64,000 nt of DNA. Origin: Thalassoglobus polymorphus. GTDB taxonomy: Bacteria; Planctomycetota; Planctomycetia; Planctomycetales; Planctomycetaceae. The stretch lies in contig NZ_CP036267.1 in the NCBI RefSeq assembly GCF_007744255.1, positions 3,599,500 through 3,663,499 of the forward strand, given 5' to 3'. The notes under the pieces are model-generated. The model saw only the letters and a list, made by a program, of their open reading frames with translations. It was not told the origin of the DNA and searched no databases. A program made the position numbers and the translations under genes. Below are positions 46,986 through 56,379 of the stretch, in pieces. How positions within the stretch are numbered: the first letter of the stretch is position 1; each line of letters opens with the position of its first letter.

Positions 46986-47497
46986 AACATTCTGAAGCTG
47001 CTTGTCGATATAGAAATGGCCCAATAGGGTCATTTCTTTTTCTGTATACTCTTGACTTTCTGATCCAGAGATATTGCGGATTTCAACTTAAACTGTCACG
47101 CATTCTATTGCGTTTTGCCAGACTACCTATTTTACGCTGTGATTCTCAAATAGGGATGTCATCGTCCAGCGTCAACCAAGGCATTACCTGCATGATGACC
47201 TCCCTGCTTGAAGAATCAGCGCAGTATGATGGGTGGTTTAGGAAAGCGCAACAGAATGCATGCTGGTCATAATTGGAATGAGTATATAGAACTATGGAGT
47301 GGTAAATTCATCTGAAGCCTCGCCATGACAGTGTGCAAATCGCTGTGAAATCTATCAGTTCCCAAATTCTCCCAAATGTTTTTTTTACAAATCAATGATT
47401 TGCCGAACATCGTGGTTGAATTTGATGACTCCGTATCATATTATCTTGGCTATCTTAACAGACTCGATAGCATTCCTTAAGATTTTGGAGAAGTAGC
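46986..47497. other. 512-bp gap with a terminator at its left end
   Basis: Apart from the terminator at 47014-47043 and the ribosome site TTTTGGAGAAG in front of the PEP-CTERM gene, I see no gene. The base composition is more A+T-rich than the surrounding coding DNA. The promoter of the PEP-CTERM gene should lie here but no box stands out. Confidence 0.4.
47014..47043 (+). terminator. Rho-independent terminator after the pilin-like pair
   Basis: AAATGGCCC pairs with GGGTCATTT (one G-U pair) around AATA, followed by CTTTTTCTG. It ends the pilin-like unit 28 bases after the second stop codon. Confidence 0.75.
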
Positions 47498-48232
47498 GTG
47501 AAGGGTTTGAAAATCACTTTATTTGCAACACTTCTATGTGTTGGATTCGCTTTAAACGCACACGCTGCCCCAATTTTCAGCAATTTTCCAGCCCTTAATC
47601 CCAACGGTTCTGGTATCACAAGCGATGCTGCTTCTACGAATCCTAACCCTTTTGCAGGCGTGTACTTTGATGTCCCCGGAGTTGGGACTAATGGTGTCGT
47701 AGGAGTGAGTTGGATTGGTCACTACTCCTCCGGCCTGCCTACGGATGATTTTTCCATCCGTTTTGAGGCGATAGATAATGGGACCTACCCGAATGTAAAC
47801 ACAACCACCAATCCAGCAACGGGACCTGAAACAACCTTTCATGTTGGTGTTGACTCTGGGACATCACTCGATAGTCGTGTTGCAACAGGTCAATCTGCTG
47901 GTGGACATGCACAGTATCTCTACACTGCAACTCTTGATGGGTCATACATGCTCACAGGTGGAGTATCCTATATGATCTCAATTTACAACAACACATCTGA
48001 CGCAACAGCTTGGTTTTGGGACAAGTCAGTCTCGGCAAGCAACGGTACGTACTACAAAAATGTTCTCGGCCAGCCTTTTTGGCAGATTGGGATTGCAGAT
48101 CAGCAACTTGTGTTTAGCTTGGACACCGAAAGTCTTGTAGGTCCCACTGTTCCTGAACCTTCGTCGTTCATTCTTCTTGGGACAGCGATTGTTGGGGCTT
48201 TGGCTTACCGACGTCGGCGTAAGGTTGCCTAG
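47498..48232 (+). CDS. PEP-CTERM sorting-domain secreted protein
   Basis: A 244-residue exported protein starting with GTG, seven bases after TTTTGGAGAAG. The signal peptide is MKGLKITLFATLLCVGFALN, cut near AHA. The middle is a beta-rich domain of unknown function with many Asn/Thr/Ser residues. The C-terminus has the full PEP-CTERM signal: VPEPSSF, a hydrophobic helix (ILLGTAIVGALAY) and the basic end RRRRKVA. It is therefore a substrate of an exosortase, which is not in the window. Such proteins usually end up in extracellular matrix or on the cell surface. A strong terminator follows. Confidence 0.88.
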   Translation: MKGLKITLFATLLCVGFALNAHAAPIFSNFPALNPNGSGITSDAASTNPNPFAGVYFDVPGVGTNGVVGVSWIGHYSSGLPTDDFSIRFEAIDNGTYPNVNTTTNPATGPETTFHVGVDSGTSLDSRVATGQSAGGHAQYLYTATLDGSYMLTGGVSYMISIYNNTSDATAWFWDKSVSASNGTYYKNVLGQPFWQIGIADQQLVFSLDTESLVGPTVPEPSSFILLGTAIVGALAYRRRRKVA

Positions 48233-48264
48233 TTTCTCTTGTGAAGCTTGATGAAATCAATGAA

Positions 48265-48294
48265 ACGGCCGCTCTTTGAGTGGTCGTTTTTTTT
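48265..48294 (+). terminator. Rho-independent terminator after the PEP-CTERM gene
   Basis: ACGGCCGCTC pairs with GAGTGGTCGT (with G-U pairs) around TTT and runs into eight T residues. Confidence 0.85.
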
Positions 48295-48953
48295 GCGTTT
48301 TGACTCTTCTTTCCTTTCAATGTTCTGATCCGGTCGAACTGCTTTCTTCCACTCTCTTCCGAGCTGGGTTTGTCGTTTTGCCTCTCTCAATTGACAGAGA
48401 ATTTTTGGCGTGCCTCTCTGTCTCCGCCCCACTCCAGTGCTTGCAATCTTAGTCTCGAAAATTAGACGCTTCCTCCCAGCCGTTTGCTGCTGCCCATTTC
48501 GTGGAATTTCAGGTTCAAACTTGAGGGGCATATCACAGGCCTATTGCGTCTTGATGCTCGTACTGTTTCGCAATTGGAAAAACGGACCTGTTGTTGAGTA
48601 CCACTTCCAGGTTGTGTGAGTACAATACAGCTCTGGCTTGAAGTGAATCATGCGGGTGAGACTCATTCCTCTCTCAACAATCTTCACTCAAAACAATCGC
48701 TGCCAGTCATCGCAAGCAAGTAGGGTACGCTGTGCTTACCTTTGTGACAGCTATCTGCGGTACGCAGAGCGCACCTTGTTCGTCGTTGATGTGTCAGGCC
48801 AGTTGGAGAGCGGGAAGTATGATTGTCCAGCAGTCCGGGACCACTGTCTCCCACCAAGATTGCACGGGGCGATGAGCCAGAGTTACAGACGACTGAACAT
48901 TCCTTTTCCGCTGGCCACCCTAGAAACAAGACATTAGATACACAGGTTTTCAA
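48295..48953. other. 659-bp gap upstream of leuD without a clear gene
   Basis: No open frame in this stretch has a ribosome site together with a recognisable sequence, and I see no element repeats. It presumably contains the leuD promoter and leader. I looked for a leucine-rich leader peptide or a T-box and did not find a convincing one. Confidence 0.4.
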
Positions 48954-49550
48954 ATGAAACAGATTCAAACCGTCTCCGGAAAAGCAATTCCATTGTTGTT
49001 GGACGATATCGACACGGACCGCATCATTCCGGCCCGATTTCTTCGCTGTGTTTCTTTCGAAGGGATTGGTGAGCACGCCTTTGAAGATGATCGTTTGCAA
49101 GACAAGAACCATCCTTTCAATCAACCGCAATACCAAGATGCCCATGTCCTGGTCAGTGGCCGCAACTTTGGTTGTGGGTCTTCACGTGAGCATGCTCCTC
49201 AGTCACTGATGCGTTGGGGTATTCAGGCAGTCATTGCGGAATCGTTCGCTGAGATCTTCTTCGGAAACTGCACATCACTCGGGGTCCCTGCTGTCTGTGC
49301 AGGAAGGACTGATCTTGAAGCTCTCAGCAAAGCGATTCAAGCGGACCCAACTCTTGAAGTGATCGTCGACCTTGAAAACTGCCAGGTGAAATACGGCGAG
49401 ACCTCATTCGCAGTAACAATCCCGGATAGCGCACGAAATTCGCTTGTCTCCGGACAGTGGGACTTCTTGTCGCAACTCCTCGAAAACAAACCCACGATCG
49501 AAGAGAAAAAAACAACGCTTCCCTATCTCAGCGGGTTTCCAAAGGCCTGA
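48954..49550 (+). CDS. leuD: 3-isopropylmalate dehydratase small subunit LeuD
   Basis: A 198-residue protein of the usual LeuD length. With LeuC it converts 2-isopropylmalate to 3-isopropylmalate in leucine synthesis. Diagnostic stretches are [37 protein letters not shown] and [14 protein letters not shown], the swivelling-domain signature of the aconitase superfamily small subunit. The iron-sulfur cluster is in LeuC, which is not in the window. The gene ends 65 bases from the stop of a convergent lipoprotein gene. Confidence 0.95.
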   Translation: MKQIQTVSGKAIPLLLDDIDTDRIIPARFLRCVSFEGIGEHAFEDDRLQDKNHPFNQPQYQDAHVLVSGRNFGCGSSREHAPQSLMRWGIQAVIAESFAEIFFGNCTSLGVPAVCAGRTDLEALSKAIQADPTLEVIVDLENCQVKYGETSFAVTIPDSARNSLVSGQWDFLSQLLENKPTIEEKKTTLPYLSGFPKA

Positions 49551-49614
49551 ATTCGACCACGATCTCGGTGAGGGGCACCTGAACATTCGCCCGGACCGAT
49601 TGGACCATCGCGAC

Positions 49615-50394
49615 TTACCTTACGCTGGGAGATGAATCATTAAGGAGATTTCCGAGTTGATTTGAAAGTGAGTCGAGGATTTTCAGGTCCTCGACGTGTT
49701 GACGCTCAATAGAGGATTCCAGATTCAGGAGATCGCTGCGATACTTGTCGACATCGGACTTGAGGTTCTCAATACGATTGTTCGAAAGTTTGAGTGCTTC
49801 AGCCATCTCTTTTAGTGCCCGATCATTCTCCTGAATGATTTTCTCCAAGCCTGACAACTGCTGCTCGAGTTCCGCAGATTTGGACTCTGTTTTCTGCTTG
49901 AGATCAGTCAGCAATGGCAGGCAGTGAGCAGGATCGGGTGGAATGAAAGTGAGTGTTCGGTTCGAGGTTGAAATGGACGATGTGCTGCTTCTAACGGATT
50001 GAGATTGCGAAATCGGCTTCGCAATTGTCCGTGGCGGTTTCGACGTCTGATCACTCTTCATTTCTGACGAGTTCGATTTCCATTTCACCTGCGCGACGTT
50101 TGAATTGATCGAGGGGTCGGTCGAATCTTCAATTCGTCGACAGGCCCGGGGGGACTCATCGTACTCCTCTAGCGGAATGGGGACGAGTGTGAAGCCTTCA
50201 TCGCCAAGTTGTGGGCTCAGCTCGATTGATCCCGCTTGAAAGTCTGCGTTGACCACGCAGTCACAACCGGGATCTTGTTGACGTGAAATGGTTCCGCACC
50301 CGGTCAACACTCCGAACAGTAATAATGCAACGAACAGCATCCGATGTTTGATTAGCATGATAGGCATCTTTCGTTTCGTCTCTTCAGAACGCAT
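49615..50394 (-). CDS. Lipoprotein with C-terminal coiled coil
   Basis: A 259-residue protein, if the ATG at 50394 is used; ATGs at 50367 or 50358 would give a more usual signal length. The signal LFVALLLFGVLTGC has a clear lipobox (LTGC), so the mature protein is lipid-anchored. The middle is Ser/Thr-rich and probably unstructured. Residues about 165-255 form a long heptad-rich helix (LEQQLSGLEKIIQENDRALK). I recognise no family. It is the last gene of the leftward flagellar block, so a link to the flagellum is possible but unproven. Confidence 0.75.
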   Translation of the reverse strand: MRSEETKRKMPIMLIKHRMLFVALLLFGVLTGCGTISRQQDPGCDCVVNADFQAGSIELSPQLGDEGFTLVPIPLEEYDESPRACRRIEDSTDPSINSNVAQVKWKSNSSEMKSDQTSKPPRTIAKPISQSQSVRSSTSSISTSNRTLTFIPPDPAHCLPLLTDLKQKTESKSAELEQQLSGLEKIIQENDRALKEMAEALKLSNNRIENLKSDVDKYRSDLLNLESSIERQHVEDLKILDSLSNQLGNLLNDSSPSVR

Positions 50395-50452
50395 CTTGCG
50401 TCTTTCTCAATTGGGTAGAACGGACTGTCGGTGATCACCTCACCTTGTCCAT

Positions 50453-50653
50453 TCAAGTTTCAGAGCCGTAGTCACAATCTAAAACAACGTGACTTCCACA
50501 TGAGCATTGAATCTCAATTGACTGGATCAACTCCTGATCGCGATGAACAATGACTTTCGGAGAAGTCTGTTCCTGCTCGGTGACGAGTAATTTTCGCGGA
50601 TCGATTTTGACTCGATTTGCGCGAACGATTGCGGAAGGTTGGCTGCGCGTCAT
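50453..50653 (-). CDS. Small conserved-looking protein with CSC motif
   Basis: A 66-residue protein, MTRSQPSAIVRANRVKIDPR at the start and SIEIQCSCGSHVVLDCDYGS near the end. The Cys-Ser-Cys-Gly and later Cys could be part of a small zinc knuckle. GAGGTG lies five bases before the ATG, a better ribosome site than most in the window. It sits between fliA and the lipoprotein gene in the same direction, so it probably belongs to the flagellar block. No family known to me. Confidence 0.65.
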   Translation of the reverse strand: MTRSQPSAIVRANRVKIDPRKLLVTEQEQTSPKVIVHRDQELIQSIEIQCSCGSHVVLDCDYGSET

Positions 50654-50814
50654 TCGGACACCTCACTTGATGGAAAATGGATTTTAATTCGATACGGAAA
50701 ATGAGAGTTCAGTTTTCAGAACGGATTCAATGCTCGTGGTGCCCGTGAAGTTCACTTAAATGACTTCATAGGTAGTCCGCCATGTGAACGAACTCAAACA
50801 CCGATTCGAAAATG

Positions 50815-51507
50815 CTATCGGTGAACCATTTGTTTCAGTTCCAGTTCTGTTTTTGTCAGAATGCGTGAGACCCGGGACTCGGAGAGCCCGAGAACCTGAC
50901 CGATTTGCTTGAGTGTCAAATCATCGAGGTAATACAAGGTGATCACCGCACGTGGACGGTCAGCGAGTTTTTCAATCGCTTTGGCAAGGACATGTTGCTG
51001 TTCATGCTCCGACTGTTCTTCTTGTACTGAGTTGTCAGAGCGTCTTGTGTATGGGAGGAGTTCTTCGCTCCAACTTTCAGGGTAATTCATACGCATCGCG
51101 ACGAGACACTTCTCGACGTCTTCGACTGAAAGGTCTGTCATCTCTGCAATCTGTTGAGAATTTAATGTTTGTTCGCCTCCTTGAATGGCAGCTTTGATCT
51201 TCGACCAGTTCTGCAAAATGTGCTGGGGAACTGGACAATTTCGACGAAGTTCATCCAGAACGGCTCCACGAATTCTTGAATAGGCAAAGGTCTTAAATGC
51301 AACTCCCTTGTCTGCATCAAACCGATTCGCTGCTTCGACCAATCCCAGAACTCCAGCCGCTTCGAGATTCTCAAAATCTATGGCACTGGGGAGCTCCAGC
51401 AACAATTTTCCGATCACATGTTTCACGTAATAAAGGTTTGAGACGATGAGTCGCTCGCGTGCCTGTTGGTCATTGATGTTTTGATATGTCTTGAGTCCCG
51501 CATCCAT
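50815..51507 (-). CDS. fliA: Flagellar sigma factor FliA (sigma-28 type)
   Basis: A 230-residue sigma-70-family factor. The start at 51507 (MDAGLKTYQN) has GGAGGGGG just upstream; a TTG 18 bases further up would place this ribosome site inside the gene. Region 2 is visible in LEAAGVLGLVEAANRFDADK and FKTFAYSRIRGAVLDELRR, region 3 in NSQQIAEMTDLSVEDVEKCL and region 4 in LADRPRAVITLYYLDDLTLK followed by QIGQVLGLSESRVSRIL. SxIRGAxLDELR is typical of FliA/WhiG factors, which drive late flagellar genes. The anti-sigma factor FlgM is not seen nearby. Confidence 0.9.
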   Translation of the reverse strand: MDAGLKTYQNINDQQARERLIVSNLYYVKHVIGKLLLELPSAIDFENLEAAGVLGLVEAANRFDADKGVAFKTFAYSRIRGAVLDELRRNCPVPQHILQNWSKIKAAIQGGEQTLNSQQIAEMTDLSVEDVEKCLVAMRMNYPESWSEELLPYTRRSDNSVQEEQSEHEQQHVLAKAIEKLADRPRAVITLYYLDDLTLKQIGQVLGLSESRVSRILTKTELELKQMVHR

Positions 51508-51642
51508 GCGTCCCCCTCCTGCCAATCACTCTTTTCATCTATCGTCCCTGGGAATCATTCATTGAAGAAGCACTAACAAAACTGCGAATACGGTGGGTAT
51601 TCGCTCAACCACAACTTTGTTGGTTTTGTTAGAGCGACTCCT

Positions 51643-51858
51643 TCAAAACTCGTCCTCATCTTCAAACACAAGCGAGACCATCGAAGACATTCCAATAAAG
51701 AGAACCGTTGCGCCGCCGCCTCCGAGGAAAGCTCGGAACAAGACAACCTCAGGCTCAAGCCCGAAAACAACACTGAGTAAAGTCATTGCACAGGCAACGA
51801 GCAGTCCGACTGCCATGCCGATTTGCACATTCGAATTTTTGGGGATGTTCTTATTCAT
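51643..51858 (-). CDS. Small two-helix membrane protein in the flagellar block
   Basis: A 71-residue protein, MNKNIPKNSN followed by two hydrophobic helices (about 12-33 and 36-65, with GGGG between FRAFL and ATVLF) and an acidic end FEDEDEF. The upstream in-frame codons do not look coding, so I start at 51858. There is no strong ribosome site. It lies between fliA and flhA in the same direction and is probably co-transcribed. Position and size suggest a small accessory protein of the export gate or cell pole, but this is inference. Confidence 0.6.
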   Translation of the reverse strand: MNKNIPKNSNVQIGMAVGLLVACAMTLLSVVFGLEPEVVLFRAFLGGGGATVLFIGMSSMVSLVFEDEDEF

Positions 51859-52029
51859 ACTGATGATTTCATTCGATAAACATTGACGAAAACGCTTTCG
51901 TAAAGAGTCATTTCCTGACACTGACCTGTTGAGCATTTCGAAATGCTTTTGGCTTTCTGCCGCAGATCGTTCAGCGCTGTTCCTGATAAAACCGTTCCCT
52001 CATGGATGCCTCCAGAAGTCCCGCACTGC

Positions 52030-54165
52030 TCACGCTGCATTATTCCGAAGCCCTTCGTTCTCACTCCCGGCAGTTGGGACAATTGAATCTCCAATGCCAA
52101 CGTTTTCAGGGAAAATAGTCCTGTAAGGAATGAACTCAACGGGATCGATTCCCAGGTCCCCCGGAACTTCTTGATACGCGACCACTCCCAGGTGCGGCGC
52201 GGAGCGGCGAAACAGTTTTCGCAACGGGCGTCGCAGAACACGATCGACCAGTAAGGCCAATGGCTGATCAGCACGTTGCGAGTTCTTCCAGGCAGCTTGA
52301 ATCTGTTCGAGCATCGCTTCGAGTGAATCTGGACCGACGGCAAGTTGTTGATCGCGAACCTGTTCTCTCAAGCGTGCTTCGAGTTGCGGTTCAAAAGCGA
52401 GGACTCGCAAGTCGCCGTTCGGTAAGCAGTAGCGGTCACAAATTAATCGCCCTAAATCGGCTCGTACGGCATCAGTTAAATCATCTGCGGTTTTCAATTG
52501 TGAACTGTGATTGGAAATGGACTCCAGAATGTGTGCCAGATCAGAGAGTGGGACGCCGTCCTCTGCCAGTTGTTGAAGTACTTGCTGTAACACAGCCATG
52601 CGGACCGATTCAGAACGAAGTTCATCAACGATGACAGGAGCGAATTCCCGCACACGGTCCAAAAGTTCCTTGAGAGTCTCTCGAGTGAGGAGTTCGTGCC
52701 CGTGGAGTTTCAAAACCTCCCCAAGATGAGTGATCAGCACACTCGACGGGTCCACAACAGTATAGCGATGGCTTTCCGCCTGCTGGCTGAGTGCAGGATC
52801 AATCCACTTCGCTGGCAGCTGAAACGCAGGCTCACGGGTTTCTTCTCCGGGGATTTGAATTCCGGGGTTTTCGGGAAGAATTGCCAGGACTTTTTCTGGA
52901 AGAAGTTGACCACTGGCAACGACGCGGCCAGCAATCTGAATCCGGTAGGTTTGCGGGTCCATCTGGATTTGTGATCGTACACGGATCGGTGGAATCCAAA
53001 GTCCTCTTTCGCGAGAGAACTCTTTGCGAAGCGTCGTAATTCGTTCGGCAAGGCGTTTACCTCGCCCTGAATTCATTAAAGGGACAAGTCTTGAGCCGAC
53101 TTCAATCGTAGCACGATCGCGAAGTAAGAAATCTCCGGGATCGTCTTCTGGCTCGGGTGGTGCATCGGGTCCGGGAGGGGCTGAGGGAGTTTGCAGTTCA
53201 CCCGGTTTACTGACGCTTCGAGAAGTTAATGAGATGACTAACGCAATCGCGAGAGTTAGAAATGGAAACTTGGGCATTCCGGGCATCAACGCCAGGAAAA
53301 CGAGAATAATGACGCCGATCCACAACGGGCGACGATTTCGAAAGAGTTGTGATTCGAGTTCTTCGCTGAGGGTTTCTTCGGAGTTTGACTTGGTGACTAA
53401 AATTCCTGCGGTAACTGCAATAATCAGAGCAGGAATTTGTGAGATGAGCCCATCACCGACTGTCAGGACCGAGTATCGTGTTAGCGATTCAATGATGCTC
53501 ATACCGTGCGTCATTCCGAGAATGACTCCGCCGACAAGATTGATTGCGGTGATGATCATTCCGGCGATGGCATCGCCGCGTACAAATTTACTGGCTCCAT
53601 CCATGGCCCCGTAGAATTCGGTTTCTTGTGCAAGCTGTTCGCGTCGTCCCTTAGCAGTTTGTTCATCGATTGCCCCTGCGTTCAGTTCGGCATCAATCGC
53701 CATCTGTTTTCCGGGGAGTGCATCAAGTGTGAATCGAGCGGACACTTCAGAAATCCGGCCCGCTCCTTTCGTGATCACAACAAACTGAATCACAACGAGA
53801 ATCAGAAAGACGACCAGCCCGACGACCAGATCTCCGCCAACAACGTAATCACCAAACGCTTCAACAAGCTTTCCGGCATTCGCTGAAAGCAAGATCGACC
53901 GTGTCGTCGCGACGTTCAATGAGAGGCGATACAAAGTCAACAACAACAACAGTGACGGGAAGACCGACAGGTCCAATGCTCGCTTTGCTCCCATAGTGAC
54001 TAGCAGAAGAAGGATCGTGAGCGCCAAATTCCCCGCAAGCAGCAAGTCTAAGATGAAACCTGGCAGCGGAATGAGCATGATGACGAGCACACCCAACAAC
54101 CCGATCGGAAGGAGTGTCTCGCTTTTCGAGAGACCGAGCTCAATTTTGTTCTGTGGCTGATTCAT
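52030..54165 (-). CDS. flhA: Flagellar type III export gate protein FlhA
   Basis: A 711-residue protein of normal FlhA length. About eight membrane helices occupy residues 15-310, with the family signature RLSLNVATTRSILL and GAGRISEVSARFTLDALPGK followed by QMAIDAELNAGAID in the cytoplasmic loop. The C-terminal half (about 330-711) is the cytoplasmic nonameric ring that receives export chaperone complexes. FlhA forms the proton-driven gate of the flagellar secretion system. ATG at 54165 is chosen because the upstream TTG gives no family similarity. It lies downstream of fliP, with a decayed repeat in the gap. Confidence 0.95.
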   Translation of the reverse strand: MNQPQNKIELGLSKSETLLPIGLLGVLVIMLIPLPGFILDLLLAGNLALTILLLLVTMGAKRALDLSVFPSLLLLLTLYRLSLNVATTRSILLSANAGKLVEAFGDYVVGGDLVVGLVVFLILVVIQFVVITKGAGRISEVSARFTLDALPGKQMAIDAELNAGAIDEQTAKGRREQLAQETEFYGAMDGASKFVRGDAIAGMIITAINLVGGVILGMTHGMSIIESLTRYSVLTVGDGLISQIPALIIAVTAGILVTKSNSEETLSEELESQLFRNRRPLWIGVIILVFLALMPGMPKFPFLTLAIALVISLTSRSVSKPGELQTPSAPPGPDAPPEPEDDPGDFLLRDRATIEVGSRLVPLMNSGRGKRLAERITTLRKEFSRERGLWIPPIRVRSQIQMDPQTYRIQIAGRVVASGQLLPEKVLAILPENPGIQIPGEETREPAFQLPAKWIDPALSQQAESHRYTVVDPSSVLITHLGEVLKLHGHELLTRETLKELLDRVREFAPVIVDELRSESVRMAVLQQVLQQLAEDGVPLSDLAHILESISNHSSQLKTADDLTDAVRADLGRLICDRYCLPNGDLRVLAFEPQLEARLREQVRDQQLAVGPDSLEAMLEQIQAAWKNSQRADQPLALLVDRVLRRPLRKLFRRSAPHLGVVAYQEVPGDLGIDPVEFIPYRTIFPENVGIGDSIVPTAGSENEGLRNNAA

Positions 54166-54187
54166 GAGGTGTACGCTCAAAAGCGGC

Positions 54188-54290
54188 TAGAGCAAATCCA
54201 GTATTGATCTTTACGTTCTGTCCCACGGTGAGCAGTTTTTATTGTCAGGACAGTGGCCTTCATCGGATGCGACAAGCTTTGAAAACCCCT
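54188..54290. repeat. Dispersed palindromic element, family A (decayed copy)
   Basis: Starts CTAGAGCAAATCC and contains TTACGTTCTGTCCCACGGTG and AGCAGTTTTTATTG. These align with TAGAGCATCTTTC, GCAGGTTCTGCCTCGTGGCG and AACAGCATTTTTA of the other copies. It fills most of the 133-bp gap between fliP and flhA. The right end is not clear. Confidence 0.5.
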
Positions 54291-54298
54291 CGAACAGA

Positions 54299-54982
54299 TC
54301 ATCCGAAGCTTAAGCTGAGCGCCCGAATGATCAGGCTCCAGCCGTCCACCAGGATGAACAACAAAAGTTTGCACGGGGTCGAAATGACGACCGGAGGCAT
54401 CATCATCATTCCCAAAGCCATAAGAATCACCGAGATCACCAAGTCGATCAGGACAAATGGAAGGTAAATGCAAAACCCCATAATGAATGAGGTTTTCAGC
54501 TCACTGATGACAAAAGCCGGAACCAGAATGTGCATCGAAATGCTCTCGGGCGTCGGAATTGAATCTAACTCAGCGAGGTCGAGGAGAAGCTGAATGTCCT
54601 GCTTGCGAGTTTGCGTGATCATGAACGACTTGAGGACCTGCGAACCGTTCTGGATTGCTTCGCTGCTTGAAATTTCTTCGTGCAAGTAAGGCATGATGGC
54701 CTGCTGTTCGATCGCCTGAAACGTCGGAGCCATCACGAACAGCGTGAGGAACAACGACAGACCGATAATGACCTGAGTCGGCGGAATTTCCTGAGTCGAG
54801 AGTGCTCTCCGGACGAAAGAAAGCACGATCACGATGCGTGTGAAGGCCGTCATTGTCACGAGTGCGGACGACAAAAACGCCAGCCCGCCCAGAAAAATCG
54901 CAACTTTGATTTGTGGTGAGAGTTCTTGAAACGCTTCGGTCTGCAAGACTTCTGAAACCAATTCGGATTGTGTGCTTTGCAT
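54299..54982 (-). CDS. fliP: Flagellar export gate protein FliP
   Basis: A 227-residue integral membrane protein. FliP pentamers with FliQ and FliR form the core of the flagellar type III export channel. Diagnostic stretches are TAFTRIVIVLSFVRRALSTQ, PPTQVIIGLSLFLTLFVM and LVPAFVISELKTSFIMGFCI followed by YLPFVLIDLVISVILMALGM. There is no cleavable signal, and the N-terminus is short. It starts one base after the fliO stop, so the two are tightly coupled. The expected fliQ, fliR and flhB are not behind it; flhA follows directly. Confidence 0.95.
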   Translation of the reverse strand: MQSTQSELVSEVLQTEAFQELSPQIKVAIFLGGLAFLSSALVTMTAFTRIVIVLSFVRRALSTQEIPPTQVIIGLSLFLTLFVMAPTFQAIEQQAIMPYLHEEISSSEAIQNGSQVLKSFMITQTRKQDIQLLLDLAELDSIPTPESISMHILVPAFVISELKTSFIMGFCIYLPFVLIDLVISVILMALGMMMMPPVVISTPCKLLLFILVDGWSLIIRALSLSFG

Positions 54983-54983
54983 T

Positions 54984-55748
54984 TCAGCTCACCTCTGAGA
55001 TTGCGAGAGTCTGCGGCAGTTCCTGATCTGCTGTCACTCCACTGGATTCCAGGTCTTCGTTCTCATCCAGATTCCAGTTGGGAACAAGAGTGACTGATTT
55101 GACTCCGCTCGGGTCGGTGGCGATCAAATATCTTTCATCTCCAAGCATGACTAAATGCAGCAGGCTGTTCTGGTGAACCGAGAGCGTCGAGAGATGTGTC
55201 AACTCGTTTGTCTTCAGCTTCTTCTGATCACTCATGTTCAACTTCTGTAGTATCACACCTTGCTTCATTCGTACGACATATGTCGACAGACCAGCGATGA
55301 ACAACACGACACCGGTCCATTTCACTAAATTCCAAAGATCAAAATCGAGTGGCTCGGCGAAGTTGGCTGTGGACGCAAATGTCGATGCCGCAATCTCCTG
55401 TTTGAACGCTTGCTCTGGAGTTCGCTTCACTGCTTGAGTCTCACTTGCGGCTCTGTCTGTTGCTTCAAATTCAGGTACTGTTTCAGTCTTGGACAATGTC
55501 AATGCAGCAATCGACTTGAAGGTCTGATTCCAATTCATCTCTTCGTCTTGAAGCCACTCCACCGTCGGGAGTTCAGGCTCTGAAAGTTGCGATCCGTACC
55601 AGAGTTCAACATTCTGGAGAGTCTGCGTTTGTGGAATGTTGAATTCCAAAGCAGGGATTTTTTCAGCCTCCGCTCCAACAGCGAGAGTTGTTTCAACTCC
55701 CACAAGGAGCAGGCATGCCCAACACAATTTGTCTGTCAACCTGATCAT
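54984..55748 (-). CDS. fliO: Flagellar biosynthesis protein FliO
   Basis: A 254-residue protein with an N-terminal signal (MIRLTDKLCWACLLLVGVET) and a long, weakly conserved periplasmic part. One membrane helix follows (about 145-162, WTGVVLFIAGLSTYVV), then a short cytoplasmic FliO domain in which TLSVHQNSLLHLVMLGDERY followed by LIATDPSGVKSV is typical. FliO helps FliP oligomerise. It sits one base upstream of fliP, its usual partner. The first half has no assigned family, so the name rests on the C-terminal domain and position. Confidence 0.85.
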   Translation of the reverse strand: MIRLTDKLCWACLLLVGVETTLAVGAEAEKIPALEFNIPQTQTLQNVELWYGSQLSEPELPTVEWLQDEEMNWNQTFKSIAALTLSKTETVPEFEATDRAASETQAVKRTPEQAFKQEIAASTFASTANFAEPLDFDLWNLVKWTGVVLFIAGLSTYVVRMKQGVILQKLNMSDQKKLKTNELTHLSTLSVHQNSLLHLVMLGDERYLIATDPSGVKSVTLVPNWNLDENEDLESSGVTADQELPQTLAISEVS

Positions 55749-55868
55749 GATGGCGCACCGGATTCGTATTTTTTCTTACGAGAGAAGAGGCGAAAACCTG
55801 AGTAATAAACTTGAGCAGGACCTCTCAGTCACTGAGAAAATCGCCCATTCCAAAAGTGCTTGGATCGG

Positions 55869-56324
55869 TCATTGCTCAGCCCCGCGACTGTGCGAATTTT
55901 CGATGTGCGTCAGTCTCACGGCATACCGGTCCTCGACAACGACCACTTCTCCTCGAGCGATTCGAATGCCTTGTGCCATGACATCAACCATCTCACTGAC
56001 GCTTCGATTCAATTCAACAACAGCCGTCGGGCCGAGCTGAAGCAACTCTCCAAGTGGGAGTTCTGTCCGCCCTAACTCCACGGAAACAGTCACGTTGACA
56101 TCGTAAAAACGTTGGAGTGGAAGATTTGCGGGGGGCGTTGAAGGAGGGACAGCTGCCGGGAAATCGACCGAATAAACAACCTGCTCTGTCTTGTCTTCTG
56201 TCTCACGATCACCATAGTCTTGAGAAGCACTGAGATCCCCATCTCTTTGTACAGGGTCGGTCGCCCCAGTTGAGTCAACGGATCCCTTCTTGATGTTCTC
56301 GTCAAATTGCTGCTGATCTGTCAT
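55869..56324 (-). CDS. fliN: Flagellar motor switch protein FliN
   Basis: A 151-residue protein with a Ser/Asp-rich, variable first half and a C-terminal SpoA domain. The stretch VTVSVELGRTELPLGELLQL followed by GPTAVVELNRSVSEMVDVMA and GEVVVVEDRYAVRL is diagnostic. FliN forms most of the cytoplasmic C-ring, which switches motor rotation and docks export cargo. It lies between fliM and fliO in the same direction. Upstream a family B repeat and a 10-bp hairpin separate it from fliM, so its expression relative to fliM may be lowered. Confidence 0.92.
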   Translation of the reverse strand: MTDQQQFDENIKKGSVDSTGATDPVQRDGDLSASQDYGDRETEDKTEQVVYSVDFPAAVPPSTPPANLPLQRFYDVNVTVSVELGRTELPLGELLQLGPTAVVELNRSVSEMVDVMAQGIRIARGEVVVVEDRYAVRLTHIENSHSRGAEQ

Positions 56325-56347
56325 GACGGTCTCACTAAATCTTGAAC

Positions 56348-56379
56348 GCTTCAGGAATCATTCGACCTGTTCCTGAAGC
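56348..56379 (-). promoter_or_regulatory. Hairpin between fliM and fliN
   Basis: GCTTCAGGAA (56348-56357) pairs exactly with TTCCTGAAGC (56370-56379) around 12 bases. It lies 24-55 bases before the fliN ATG, at the end of a diverged family B element. In the mRNA it could attenuate read-through from fliM or protect an RNA end. Confidence 0.55.

Noticed and set aside
48295-48953. Possible leucine attenuator or T-box before leuD
   Set aside because: No run of Leu codons and no recognisable T-box or specifier structure could be found by eye.
50968-50990. TGGCAAG...TTGCT resembling a sigma-54 promoter
   Set aside because: Spacing is wrong by two bases and it lies inside fliA on the opposite strand.
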